Shown: positions 31,409-40,050, counted from the stretch's first letter. The stretch is 64,000 nt of DNA from Mycobacterium sp. (GCA_025965895.1 JAOPWC010000114.1:62001-126000); one strand, 5' to 3'. Notes: generated by a model not told the origin, from the sequence alone. Translations and numbers: made by a program.

Positions 31409-32863
31409 ATGGCGGATGAGGACGTCGATGTGCTGATCATCGGTGCCGGCATCTCCGGTATCGGAGCCGCGTACCGGCTCCACGAGCGCATCCCGCACGT
31501 GAGCTACACGATCCTGGAACGCCGCCGACGTATCGGAGGAACGTGGGATTTGTTCCGCTATCCCGGCGTCCGATCCGACAGCGACATCTTCACGCTCTGC
31601 TTCCCCTGGGAGCCGTGGACCCGCCCGGAGATGATTGTCGACGGCAGCCACATCCGTGAGTATCTCGACCGAGCGGCGCGTAAGCACCACATCGACGAGC
31701 ACCTGCAGTTCAATACCTATGTGCGTTCGGCGGATTGGGATTCAGGAACCGACACCTGGACGGTCCGTGCCGAACAGAATGGAACCGAGAAGACCTACCG
31801 TTGCCGGTTCGTGTTTTTCGCCACGGGTTATTACGACTACGACAACCCTTATCGCCCGGCGTTGCCGGGCATCGAGAACTTCACCGGCGAGGTCGTGCAT
31901 CCCCAGCACTGGCCGGAGTCACTCGATCACGCCGGCAAGAGGATCGTGGTCGTCGGCAGCGGCGCGACGGCGACCAGCTTGATCCCTTCGCTGGCCGGGA
32001 CGGCCTCACGTGTGACGATGCTGCAACGCACCCCGTCGTACATGATCTCCGCACCGCGGATCGAGCCGACAGCCAACGCGATCCGGAAACTGCTACCGCC
32101 GCGGATTGCGCATTGGATCGTGCGGTGGCGCAACGCGTTGTTCGCCAGCCTGCTGTGGTTGGTGTCGCGCCGGGCGCCAGAATTCACCAAGCGGCGGCTC
32201 CGGCGCATCGCCGAGCGCTATCTGCCCGCCGGCTACGACATCGACACTCATTTCACGCCGCCGTACAACCCGTGGGATCAGCGGCTGTGCTTCATCGTCG
32301 ACGCCGATCTCTACAGGGCGGTCGCCAGCGGTAAGGTCCAGGTCGTCACGGATCACATCGATCACATCGATGCAGGGGGCGTCGTGCTGACGTCGGGACG
32401 TCGCCTCGACGCCGATGTGATCATCACCGCGACGGGCTTGCGGTTGCAGGCGTTGGGCGGAATCGCGATCAGCCTCGACGGTGAGAAGATCGATCCGCAC
32501 GAGCGTTTCATGTACCGGCGTTGCATGCTCGAGGATGTTCCGAATATGGCGTGGTGCCTGGGGTATACCAACGCTTCGTGGACCTTGGGCGCCGACATGA
32601 CGGCGCGATCGGTCGCAAAGCTGGTGGAGTACATGGAGTCTCACAGCTACACCCGCGCATATCCGCATCTTGGTGACGCCCGCATGCCCGAGCAGCCGAC
32701 GTTCAACCTGCAGTCAGGTTATGTGCTACGAGGACTTGCGGTGCTGCCCAGGTCCGGCACTCGCCGGCCATGGGTAGTCAGCCAGAACTTCCTGCGCGAC
32801 GTACTCGACCACCGCTTCACACCCATCAGGCGGTCGATGGTGTTCGACACCCTGCAAAGCTGA
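31409..32863 (+). CDS. Flavin-containing Baeyer-Villiger-type monooxygenase
   Basis: A 484-residue flavoprotein with two Rossmann motifs, VLIIGAGISGIGAAYRL (FAD) and IVVVGSGATATSLI (NADPH), and between them the Baeyer-Villiger fingerprint FTGEVVHPQHWP (FxGxxxHxxxWP). It resembles M. tuberculosis EthA (Rv3854c) and MymA (Rv3083). ATG 31409 gives the standard N-terminus; GTG 31403 is an alternative. It directly follows the P450 and is probably cotranscribed. It would oxidise ketones or soft heteroatoms; EthA-type enzymes activate ethionamide, but that activity is not implied here. Confidence 0.9.
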   Translation: MADEDVDVLIIGAGISGIGAAYRLHERIPHVSYTILERRRRIGGTWDLFRYPGVRSDSDIFTLCFPWEPWTRPEMIVDGSHIREYLDRAARKHHIDEHLQFNTYVRSADWDSGTDTWTVRAEQNGTEKTYRCRFVFFATGYYDYDNPYRPALPGIENFTGEVVHPQHWPESLDHAGKRIVVVGSGATATSLIPSLAGTASRVTMLQRTPSYMISAPRIEPTANAIRKLLPPRIAHWIVRWRNALFASLLWLVSRRAPEFTKRRLRRIAERYLPAGYDIDTHFTPPYNPWDQRLCFIVDADLYRAVASGKVQVVTDHIDHIDAGGVVLTSGRRLDADVIITATGLRLQALGGIAISLDGEKIDPHERFMYRRCMLEDVPNMAWCLGYTNASWTLGADMTARSVAKLVEYMESHSYTRAYPHLGDARMPEQPTFNLQSGYVLRGLAVLPRSGTRRPWVVSQNFLRDVLDHRFTPIRRSMVFDTLQS

Positions 32864-32935
32864 CTGAGTCGCGAAACGGGTGCTGCCAGGTTCCCGCCCT
32901 GCAAGGGCTGCAACGCGTCAAAATCTGATGTCCTG

Positions 32936-33520
32936 TTAGTGCCGGATTCCCCTCAGGTCGATACGGTCCTCGGCGCTCACCAGGAGAACGTGGGCCGCGG
33001 TGCGCCGGGCGGTCAGACGATGAGGTCGGTTTGCGTCGAAGTGTGCCGACATGTCGGTGCACAGCTCGTAGGGCACGCCGTCGTACTCGAGTACGAGTGT
33101 GCCGCGCAAGACGTAGAGGAACTCCTCGCCGCCGTGCTGGACCGGCGGGCTGGCCGCACGGCCCGGGCTCACCGTGACGCGCAACGCCTCGATGGCGCGC
33201 GAGTCGACGTACCCGCTGCAGGCCGAGATCTCAAGGCCACCTGCTGAATGACGCGGTGTGTCCGGGGTGAACGTCGCCAACGATCGGCCATCGCTCTCCT
33301 CGCCGAGAAGCGAGCTGATTCGCACACCCAGCGCGGTCGACAGATCGACTAACGCGCCAATCGATGCCTGCCGTTCGCCGGACTCGAGTCGAGAAAGATG
33401 CGCCTTGGAAAGCCCAGCGAGCTCCGAAACCTGGTCGAGTGTCAGGCCGCGCGAGTCTCGCGCACTGCGCAAACGTTGACCCAGCCCGGTCAGATCAACG
33501 GCTGCTGCCATACCCGCCAC
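32936..33520 (-). CDS. XRE-family regulator with C-terminal cupin domain
   Basis: A 194-residue DNA-binding protein. The helix-turn-helix is at residues 12-66 (LRSARDSRGLTLDQVSELAG then KAHLSRLESGERQAS) and the cupin at about 105-190 (VQHGGEEFLYVLRGTLVLEY, FDANRPHRL). This is the PuuR/YdcN architecture, which often senses a small metabolite through the cupin. ATG 33520 or ATG 33511 may be the start. It is last in a minus-strand series of permease, amidotransferase and MOSC protein and probably regulates that operon. Confidence 0.87.
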   Translation of the reverse strand: MAGMAAAVDLTGLGQRLRSARDSRGLTLDQVSELAGLSKAHLSRLESGERQASIGALVDLSTALGVRISSLLGEESDGRSLATFTPDTPRHSAGGLEISACSGYVDSRAIEALRVTVSPGRAASPPVQHGGEEFLYVLRGTLVLEYDGVPYELCTDMSAHFDANRPHRLTARRTAAHVLLVSAEDRIDLRGIRH

Positions 33521-33573
33521 CCTATGGCACCGTTGCCTGCAAGGCGACCCCGGTTGTCATGCCGCGATGGCGC

Positions 33574-34383
33574 TCAGCCGAGGGTCACGGAGTCGCCTCG
33601 CTGGACTCTCCCGGCGGTACGCACCTCTGCGTACACCCCGACGTGAACTTCGTTGTGGAGTGCCGCCGCGCGCAGAATCCCGCTGTCCCTGGGGAGATCC
33701 CCCTGGGCGAGTGTGGTCATCACACAGCGGGGGCAGTGGTCGGTGATTTCGAGGACCACGTCGTCGCCGATGCGGAGTTCTCGCCCCACCCACTTGCCCT
33801 CGGCGAACTCGGCGTCATCGTCGTCGAGATTCACGACGATGTTGGGTCGAAACCGCCTGACCTCGAAGCGGCCCCGCGGATAGAGCTCACGCAGCCGATT
33901 GAGCGTCGCCGTTGTCAGCACATGGATGGTGGCGAGGTCGAAGAATGTATTCACCGGCATCGCCTCGTCCGTCACCGTCTCCTGATGAGCGAGTTCGGCG
34001 ATGTCGGGCCAGTATTCCTCGAGACTCGGCTGTGGTGGTGCGGCGGTGGCCACCTTCACCGGTCTGCCGAGCGCGGCGCTGAGGATCTCTGCGAAGCCGG
34101 CGTCGTCGGAGGTGGCGCTGACCCCGTCGGGGAGTGTGACCCGCACCGCTGGCAGCGGGCTGCCCAGCGCCGGTGGCGCGGCGAATGCTGCGCGGAAGTC
34201 GAACATGTTGGGCCACTTCTTCGGGTTCTTGGCGCTCACCACCTTCCCGGTCTCGATGTCCACCAGGGCGCGCGAACGGTCACCGAGAACGCCACGATCG
34301 GTGAGGTCGGATGCGTTGATTTCCTCGCCCATCATCGACTTCACCGGATACCGCCACATCGAGACAACTGCTCCGTCTCTCAT
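33574..34383 (-). CDS. MOSC domain-containing protein
   Basis: A protein of about 269 residues with the N-terminal beta-barrel VVSMWRYPVKSMMGEEI and the C-terminal MOSC core. The core includes RFRPNIVVNL and the CPRCVMTT segment whose Cys is the candidate sulfur- or molybdenum-cofactor-binding residue. I chose ATG 34383 because GAGGAGTG precedes it; ATG 34395 overlaps the upstream gene's end. MOSC proteins reduce N-hydroxylated compounds or transfer sulfur with Mo cofactor (mARC/YcbX type). Second to last in the operon. Confidence 0.86.
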   Translation of the reverse strand: MRDGAVVSMWRYPVKSMMGEEINASDLTDRGVLGDRSRALVDIETGKVVSAKNPKKWPNMFDFRAAFAAPPALGSPLPAVRVTLPDGVSATSDDAGFAEILSAALGRPVKVATAAPPQPSLEEYWPDIAELAHQETVTDEAMPVNTFFDLATIHVLTTATLNRLRELYPRGRFEVRRFRPNIVVNLDDDDAEFAEGKWVGRELRIGDDVVLEITDHCPRCVMTTLAQGDLPRDSGILRAAALHNEVHVGVYAEVRTAGRVQRGDSVTLG

Positions 34384-34391
34384 ATCACTCC

Positions 34392-35189
34392 TCAATTCGT
34401 CGAATCGCCGGCGGCGGTGGGTCTCGTCCAGCTGCGGGTCATGACGTCGCCGATCGCACCTGTTGCTGGTGCACAGTATTTGGCGAACTCATCAAAGACT
34501 GCGCGCGCCTGGTCGGGATCCAGGGCCGGCAGGCCGCCGCGCAGCCGCTCCCGGTAGTCGACGCCCAGTGCCCGTTCGGCTTCCGCCGCCATGCTCGGTT
34601 CGGCCAGCCAGATCTCAAGGAGCTGCTCGTCCACTTCGAGGTGGAAGAGCATCCCCCAGGCGCTGTCGCCAAGCCGGAATGCCTGCACTTCGGTCTGGGC
34701 GGAGTGCGCCAGCATCACCGCCTCCCCGGGCAAGGTGAATTGTTCGCCGTGCCAATGCACAGCATGGGCGCGCGGCGCCAGATGTGCGACCAGAGGATCG
34801 AGCGGATCGGTGATATCGATTGGGGATACTCCGATTTCGGGTTGCGGCGCAGCCGTGATGGTCGCGCCTGCGGCCTTGGCCAGAAGTTGTGCGCCAAGGC
34901 AGATGCCCAGTACCGGAACCCCGACGGCCACCGCTCGCTGCAGCCAGGCGATCTCTTCGGCGAGCGGTCGCAGCGTGTCCGCATCGTTCACGCTCATCGG
35001 GCCACCCATGAAGATCGCGCCCCGAACCATGGACGGATCGGGCAGGGCGGGGCCGCTCGGCTCGTCGAGAAGGTTGCACGCCAGGATCGGGACGTCGGAG
35101 AAGGAGTCGAGGATGACGTGCGGACCTTCCCAGCGCACATGCTGTACGACCAGCAACGGGCGGCTGCGGCACGGATCGGCTCTGCTCAT
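34392..35189 (-). CDS. Class-I glutamine amidotransferase-like protein
   Basis: A 265-residue protein of the GMP-synthase-type GATase fold. The nucleophile elbow is GICLGAQLLA, and a later WGMLFHLEVD supplies the His/Glu pair. IFMGGPMSVND is the oxyanion-strand motif. The synthase partner domain is absent, as in stand-alone hydrolases of gamma-glutamyl compounds. Its start overlaps the permease stop by four bases (ATGA). With an APC permease and a PuuR-like regulator, the set resembles a polyamine or gamma-glutamyl amine route, though it is not a PuuD-type C26 sequence, so this is inference. Confidence 0.85.
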   Translation of the reverse strand: MSRADPCRSRPLLVVQHVRWEGPHVILDSFSDVPILACNLLDEPSGPALPDPSMVRGAIFMGGPMSVNDADTLRPLAEEIAWLQRAVAVGVPVLGICLGAQLLAKAAGATITAAPQPEIGVSPIDITDPLDPLVAHLAPRAHAVHWHGEQFTLPGEAVMLAHSAQTEVQAFRLGDSAWGMLFHLEVDEQLLEIWLAEPSMAAEAERALGVDYRERLRGGLPALDPDQARAVFDEFAKYCAPATGAIGDVMTRSWTRPTAAGDSTN

Positions 35190-36682
35190 CGACTAACTAT
35201 GATTGTGCCGCGGGACTTTTGGCGATCGGCTCCGCTATGTGGTGGTCGTGGGGCGTCGACGGTTGCCTCCAGGTCGACCTCCATGGCGGTGAGAACCGTC
35301 CGGTCACGCCGGTGCAGGATGGCAAGCCACGCCCCGCCGATCAGCAGGTAGGCCAGGAAGTAGTACGGGAAGTACCGGACCGGTACCGGAGGCAGCGGGT
35401 AGAAACTGCCGATCGTAGGAACCAGCAAACACAGCAGTGCGACGACCGTGATCAGGATGTTCTTGCGGCTCAGTTGGGTGCGGCGACGCAGGTACATCAG
35501 CGCTGCGACCGAAATCAGATAGTAGGCCAGCAGGAAGCCGAACGCGGCCAGCGTGCCGGCGTCGCCGAACGTCGTGAGAGGGTCGGTGAACGCCTGCATG
35601 ATGGTGGGGATCGTGAAGACGATGATGGTGTACACGGTGATGGCGATATGGGGCGTCCGGTTGCGGTCGTGACTGTTGCCAATGGCGTGGGGGAAGGCCC
35701 CGTGCCGAGCCATCGGGTAAAGGATGCGGGCGCCGGCGTTGACGCATGACAGCGATAGGGAAAAAAAGCTGACCATCGCGCCAAGGGATATCGGGGCCTG
35801 GAGGTAGCTGACGTGATACGCGTCAGCCAGCGCGTTCACGGGCGCAGCCAGGTCGGCCAGGGATAGCCCGGCGTGCGCAGAACCGAGGACTTCGACGTAG
35901 CTGACGAAGACGAAGAACAGTCCGGTTATCGCGAGGCTCCAGGTGACCGCGCGGGGAATGTTGGTCAACGGCTTCTTCGCTTCGCCGCCCAGCGCGGTAG
36001 CGCTTTCAAACCCGACCAGGCTGAAGATGCAGACGACCACCGCCAAGCCCATACTTTTCACGCTCACGCCGTGCAGCGAAAGCTGCGCGGTGTCGACGGG
36101 GCTGCCTTTGCGGAACAAGATGACGATGCAGACCCCCAGGATCACCGCGATGGACAGTCCTTCGAGGAACAGCGTCAGCAGCGAGGACACGCGGACGTCC
36201 TTATAGGCCACGAACCAGCAGATCAGGGCACTGAATGCAAAGCACACCACGGCGGGTGGATGATGGTGTATGCCGATCGCGTCGAGAAACTGGTTGACGA
36301 ATATTGAGAATCCGGTGAAGCCGGCAATCGCGATGAACGCGTAGGACCATAGCAGCGTCCAGCCCGACAACACCCCCCAGCGAGGCCCCAGACCTCGACC
36401 GATGTAGGCGTACATCGAGCCGGGTGATGCTGAGCGCCGGGCAAACTCGTTGAGGTTCATGACCACGAACGAGAGCATGATCGTTGCGAACAGGTATGCC
36501 AGCCATGTGAGGTTGCCGGCATCGGAGAAAGCCAGCGGGACGATGAGCACTGCGGTCATCGTGGGCGAGATGAGAGCGATCGATTGGGCGAGCAGCGTAG
36601 GGAATCCCAGTACGCCAGAACGTAATCCGTGCTGTTTGGGGCCCGCCGGGGGCACGCCGGAGGGCGTGGTCGAGGTGGTCAT
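35186..36682 (-). CDS. APC-family amino acid/amine permease
   Basis: About 498 residues and 12 hydrophobic segments. The early LLAQSIALISPTMTAVLIVPLAF and the FSLVGFESATALGGEAKKP motif (segment VI, substrate- and ion-binding region) are typical of the APC superfamily; a mid-sequence NAGARILYPMARHGAFP supports it. I chose ATG 36682, since the 40 residues possible upstream are not membrane-protein-like. First gene of the minus-strand operon. It imports an amino acid, amine or similar compound; the substrate cannot be read from sequence. Confidence 0.9.
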   Translation of the reverse strand: MTTSTTPSGVPPAGPKQHGLRSGVLGFPTLLAQSIALISPTMTAVLIVPLAFSDAGNLTWLAYLFATIMLSFVVMNLNEFARRSASPGSMYAYIGRGLGPRWGVLSGWTLLWSYAFIAIAGFTGFSIFVNQFLDAIGIHHHPPAVVCFAFSALICWFVAYKDVRVSSLLTLFLEGLSIAVILGVCIVILFRKGSPVDTAQLSLHGVSVKSMGLAVVVCIFSLVGFESATALGGEAKKPLTNIPRAVTWSLAITGLFFVFVSYVEVLGSAHAGLSLADLAAPVNALADAYHVSYLQAPISLGAMVSFFSLSLSCVNAGARILYPMARHGAFPHAIGNSHDRNRTPHIAITVYTIIVFTIPTIMQAFTDPLTTFGDAGTLAAFGFLLAYYLISVAALMYLRRRTQLSRKNILITVVALLCLLVPTIGSFYPLPPVPVRYFPYYFLAYLLIGGAWLAILHRRDRTVLTAMEVDLEATVDAPRPPHSGADRQKSRGTIIVSR

Positions 36683-36986
36683 GTCAAAGTCCTTGACGTC
36701 GAGGTGGTCACGCTGCGGATACAGATGAGCACCATCCCGTGGTGGTTTGCGCCGGGGGCGCGATCCAGGTGGGCGGGATGTTCGCGGGCTACGTTGCGCC
36801 ACTGGCGAATACAGACTGGGGCGACGAGAGCCTGCTTGGTCGTCAAGGACTGGGCGTCGAGCAGTAAGTCTTCGTAGAACCAGAGCCTAAACTCAAGTTG
36901 TCTGAGAGGCGACTCCAGTTGCCTATCTTTACCTGCTGGTTACACCCGGTTACACAGAGCGCCGAGTCCCCGCGTGGGGTCAACCT
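36683..36986. other. 304-bp intergenic region with two kinds of direct repeat
   Basis: Lies between the start of the permease operon and the stop of the secreted-protein pair, all on the minus strand. ACTCAAGTTGTCT (36891-36903) and ACTCCAGTTGCCT (36912-36924) are 21 bp apart, two helical turns. GGTTACAC occurs at 36940 and 36950 with a 10-bp period. These look like protein-binding sites. No gene is supported. Confidence 0.5.
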
Positions 36987-37442
36987 TTAGTGGCTCGGCG
37001 GCTTGCTGTTGATGTCGCCCGATCCGGTCGCCTGACCCGCGGCCACACCGCCGCCGTGGTAGCAGGCCAACGTCAGCAATACCTGGCCCGGAGTCGGGAT
37101 TTGGGGCAGCTGGATGGGGTAGAGCGTCGGCTGGTCGCCGCCGAAAAAGATCCCGCCGGCTCCCGTCTGCGGCGTCAGCCACCCGGCAGTCGCGGGGGCG
37201 CCGAGGTCCTGCTGCCGCACAACTGTGCAGTCGCCTTGCGCCGTCTTGTCGCCGACAGTGACCCGTGTCACCGGTGTGTAGCCGAGCATCTTGAGAGTCG
37301 CCTGGGCTTCCGAGAACGTCTTGCCCGACTGGTCCGGCGACGCCCCTGCCACACCGGTGGACGACAACGTCAATGCCGCAACCCCCGCCGCAGCGGCGGC
37401 GGCGCCAACGACAACGAGTTTACCTGCGTACGGCTTGTTCAT
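36987..37442 (-). CDS. Small secreted protein with PASTA-like repeat
   Basis: About 151 residues, from ATG 37442 (MNKPYAGKLVVVGAAAAAAG). A Sec signal peptide ends near ASTGVAGA/SPDQ. The mature part GKTFSEAQATLKMLGYTP has the S/T-x2-A-x-L-x3-G-Y pattern of PASTA-like domains, and two Cys (GDCTVV, LACYHG) may form a disulfide. The frame continues upstream of ATG 37442 but that extension lacks secretion features. A homologous fragment lies decayed at 4768-4881. Function unknown; exported to the cell envelope. Confidence 0.75.
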   Translation of the reverse strand: MNKPYAGKLVVVGAAAAAAGVAALTLSSTGVAGASPDQSGKTFSEAQATLKMLGYTPVTRVTVGDKTAQGDCTVVRQQDLGAPATAGWLTPQTGAGGIFFGGDQPTLYPIQLPQIPTPGQVLLTLACYHGGGVAAGQATGSGDINSKPPSH

Positions 37443-37492
37443 TCGCTTACCCGATCTTGTTGGTGATGAGAGGATTTGGCACGACGGCGCGA

Positions 37493-37867
37493 CTAGTGGC
37501 CGGCGGAGCTCGACGCTATGGGGTGGGTGCAGTCGGCGGTCACGTGGATGGTGGTGTAGAGCACCTGATTGGCTATTCCGCGGGCGCCGGCCGTGACGGG
37601 GGTCGTGACCGCCTGTCCCGGGGTCACCGACGTCACTGCGCATTTGTCCAGGGTTAACGCCCCAATTTTGTTGAGGATGACCCGGTAGCCGCTTGACTGC
37701 AGGTTGGTCACCGTGGTCTGCGCGTTGTCGGCGGGCGGGGTCCCCGGGGCATACGCCGTGGTCGGCGGAGTGGGTTCCCACGCGTCGGCATGGGCCGGTG
37801 CGGCGAGTATCGCCGAGACTGTGGCCAGTCCAGCGGCGAAGAGTACCGGCGAGGCGGCGGTTTTCAT
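37493..37867 (-). CDS. Small secreted protein, relative of the downstream gene
   Basis: A 124-residue protein with a clear signal peptide (MKTAASPVLFAAGLATVSAI, cleavage near AHA/DAWEP). The mature part TVTNLQSSGYRVILNKIG and a Cys pair (DKCAVT, ADCTHP) follow the same plan as the adjacent protein, so the two are probably distant duplicates. ATG 37867 follows AAAGGCACTTCC. It lies 50 bp upstream of the second gene, probably in one transcript. Function unknown. Confidence 0.75.
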   Translation of the reverse strand: MKTAASPVLFAAGLATVSAILAAPAHADAWEPTPPTTAYAPGTPPADNAQTTVTNLQSSGYRVILNKIGALTLDKCAVTSVTPGQAVTTPVTAGARGIANQVLYTTIHVTADCTHPIASSSAGH

Positions 37868-38171
37868 GGAAGTGCCTTTCGAACGTTACGCACGTTGGTT
37901 GAGCGGTCCCAGTATTCTCCGGAAAACCGCTGCGAATATGGTTGTGAACATGTTAATTCGTTTAACAAAATCCCCACGCGCCCCGGCTGGGCCGAACCGG
38001 AAGCGATCGAGGCGCGCCGTTGACATCCCGCCGGCGTCCACGGCCGGCGGATCGAGTATACCGGTCACCTCAACATCGTGGCACGCGATGCTCGATTTTG
38101 CTGGTCGACGCACCGCGGCGGCCGCTGACCCGCTTCATCAGAGCGCCCACGTAACTCGCGCGGTCACGTGG
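37868..38171. other. 304-bp intergenic region upstream of the secreted pair
   Basis: Separates the C-terminus of rodA (minus strand) from the start of the secreted-protein genes (minus strand). AT-rich around 37930-37970. Contains the TGTTAA...TTAACA inverted repeat. No gene is supported. Confidence 0.5.
37951..37967. promoter_or_regulatory. 17-bp inverted repeat TGTTAA-N5-TTAACA
   Basis: TGTTAATTCGTTTAACA is a perfect palindrome in its six-base arms. It lies 84 bp upstream of ATG 37867 in an AT-rich pocket. It is probably an operator or part of the promoter of the two secreted-protein genes; the binding protein is unknown. Confidence 0.5.
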
Positions 38172-39581
38172 TCATCCGCGCTCGATCAGTTCGGTGCTTG
38201 CGGCCGCGATCGGCGTCGTGGGCGACCGCGGGACTGGGGCCGGCCCCCGCGCCGTGTGCGAGATGCGGACCAGGATGGCCAGAAGCACATAGTTGGCCAA
38301 CAGTGAGGAGCCGCCGTAGGACAGCCATGGCGTGGTCAGGCCGGTCTGCGGGATGAGGTTGGTGACCCCACCGACGACGAGGAACAGCTGAATGGCCAAC
38401 GTGGCGGCCAGCCCGCAGGCGAGCAGCTTGCCGAAGCTGTCGCGCACCGCGATCGCGGTGCGCAGGCCGCGGATGATGACGATCGTGTACAGCATCAGCA
38501 GCCCGGCCAGCCCGACCAGCCCGAGTTCCTCGCCGAAGGCGGCCACGATGAAGTCCGACGATGCCACCGGAACCGTGCCGGGCTGACCGTTGCCCAGACC
38601 AGTGCCGAAAACCCCGCCCGTGGCGAAGCTGAACAGGGATTGCACCATCTGATAGCCCACCCCTTCGGGGTCGGCGAAGGGGTCAAGCCAGTTCTGCACC
38701 CGAACGCGCACGTGCGCGAACAGATGGTAGGCGACCACACTGGCCGCGGCGAACAGTGACAGCCCGATGACGATCCAGCTGATGCGGTTGGTCGCCACGT
38801 AGACCAGCACCAGAAATGACGCGTACAACAGCAGCGAGGCCCCCAGATCGGTTTCGAACACCATCACCGCCACCGCGACGACCCAGGCCGCCAGTAGGGG
38901 AGCCAGGTCACGCGGCCGGGGCAGGGTCATGCCCAGGACATGCGTGCCGGCACTGATGAACAGGCCCCGCTTGGCCACCAGCACGGCGGCGGCGAAGATC
39001 AGCAGCAGGATTTTCGAGAATTCCGCGGGCTCAATGGAAAAGCCCGGCAGACGCACCCAGATCTTGGCTCCGTTTTCCTCCGACAACGACCGTGGCAGCA
39101 GCGCTGGGATGGCCAGCAACACCAGCCCGGCGATGCCACAGAGGTATCCGTAACGTGCCAGTACGCGGTGGTCTTTGAGCACGATCACGACCAGGCAGAA
39201 CACGGTCACGCCGATGAGCGTCCACAGCATCTGCTGATCGGCGCTGGGGCCATGCCCGCGCGACGTCTGCGCATCGTCTCCCAGGTCCAGGCGGTGGATC
39301 ATGACCACGCCGAGCCCGTTGAGCAGCGCCACAATCGGCAGCAGAAGCGGGTCGGCGTATGGGGCGAAATATCGAATCACGAAGTGCGCCACGATAAAAA
39401 GTGACGCGTAGACCACCAGGTAGCGGACCGGCCCCCAGCTGCTTGGCTGATTTTGATTGGCTTGCACAATCAGCATGGCGACCGCGGTGATCACGGTGGC
39501 GAACACCAGCAGCGCCAGTTCGGCATTGCGCCGGTTGGGCAACGCCGGCGTCCGGGCGACCACCGGTTGCGCTGACGTCAT
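38172..39581 (-). CDS. RodA-like SEDS peptidoglycan glycosyltransferase, second-copy type
   Basis: A 469-residue SEDS protein with about ten to twelve membrane segments. Motifs: VMIHRLDLGDDA, PGFSIEPAEFSKILLL (the PAEFxK catalytic segment), VMVFETDLGASLLLYASFLV and TGLGNGQPGTVPVASSDFIVAAFGEELG in its first part. It closely resembles M. tuberculosis RodA (Rv0017c), but none of the pbpA, pknA/B, pstP or fhaA/B genes that surround that gene is present. It is 29 bp downstream of an ArsR-type regulator. It would polymerise glycan strands with a class B PBP encoded elsewhere. Confidence 0.9.
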   Translation of the reverse strand: MTSAQPVVARTPALPNRRNAELALLVFATVITAVAMLIVQANQNQPSSWGPVRYLVVYASLFIVAHFVIRYFAPYADPLLLPIVALLNGLGVVMIHRLDLGDDAQTSRGHGPSADQQMLWTLIGVTVFCLVVIVLKDHRVLARYGYLCGIAGLVLLAIPALLPRSLSEENGAKIWVRLPGFSIEPAEFSKILLLIFAAAVLVAKRGLFISAGTHVLGMTLPRPRDLAPLLAAWVVAVAVMVFETDLGASLLLYASFLVLVYVATNRISWIVIGLSLFAAASVVAYHLFAHVRVRVQNWLDPFADPEGVGYQMVQSLFSFATGGVFGTGLGNGQPGTVPVASSDFIVAAFGEELGLVGLAGLLMLYTIVIIRGLRTAIAVRDSFGKLLACGLAATLAIQLFLVVGGVTNLIPQTGLTTPWLSYGGSSLLANYVLLAILVRISHTARGPAPVPRSPTTPIAAASTELIERG

Positions 39582-39609
39582 CGCGTCGCCGCCCGCCGCG
39601 GTGGGATGC

Positions 39610-39987
39610 TCACCCGTTCAGCGTGAGCGTCGGCTCAGGCATCGGGCAGCCAATGCGGTGACGGTGAGCATTTGAGCCGTTGGCGATGGCAACGCGGATG
39701 ACGTCGACGATATGTGGATCGGCTACGACGTAGACATGGCGCCTGCCGTCCCGGCGCGCGCGCACCGACCCTGCCAGCTTCAACTTGCTGAGATGACGGT
39801 TCACCGTCGCGACGCTTTCACCCGTGGCCGCCGCGAGGGTTCCCACGTCACAGTCACCGTCGGCGAGCAGCCACAGGATCCGCAGCCGCACCGCGGCCGA
39901 CAGCAACCCGAACATCGAGGCCGTCTCCTGCAGCAGCCGCACCGGCAGCGGTTCGGCGATTGTTGCGGGCGTCGGCGGGTCCGGCAC
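39610..39987 (-). CDS. ArsR-family transcriptional regulator
   Basis: A 125-residue winged-helix protein. The recognition region is DVGTLAAATGESVATVNRHLSKLKLAGSV shortened to its core VATVNRHLSKLK, with wing RARRDGRRHVYVV. His and Cys residues at the end (HRHRIGCP) and His in the wing could bind metal, but no CxC motif is seen. GTG 39987 lies after AAAGGATCCTC. It precedes rodA in the same direction and probably controls it; a motif 43 bp upstream recurs before the VWA gene at 41 kb. Confidence 0.83.
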   Translation of the reverse strand: MPDPPTPATIAEPLPVRLLQETASMFGLLSAAVRLRILWLLADGDCDVGTLAAATGESVATVNRHLSKLKLAGSVRARRDGRRHVYVVADPHIVDVIRVAIANGSNAHRHRIGCPMPEPTLTLNG

Positions 39988-40030
39988 GAGGATCCTTTCG
40001 GGGGGCGTCGATCCAGGCTGGCTTAGCCAA

Positions 40031-40050
40031 ATAGTTGCATAACCGTTTGA
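40031..40050 (-). promoter_or_regulatory. Putative ArsR operator/promoter element, copy 1
   Basis: Read in the gene direction, TCAAACGGTTATGCAACTAT lies 43 bp before GTG of the ArsR gene. It matches TCAAACAGTTGTACGAGTAT at 41309-41328 in 15 of 20 positions, in the same orientation and 42 bp before a start codon. Confidence 0.5.
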
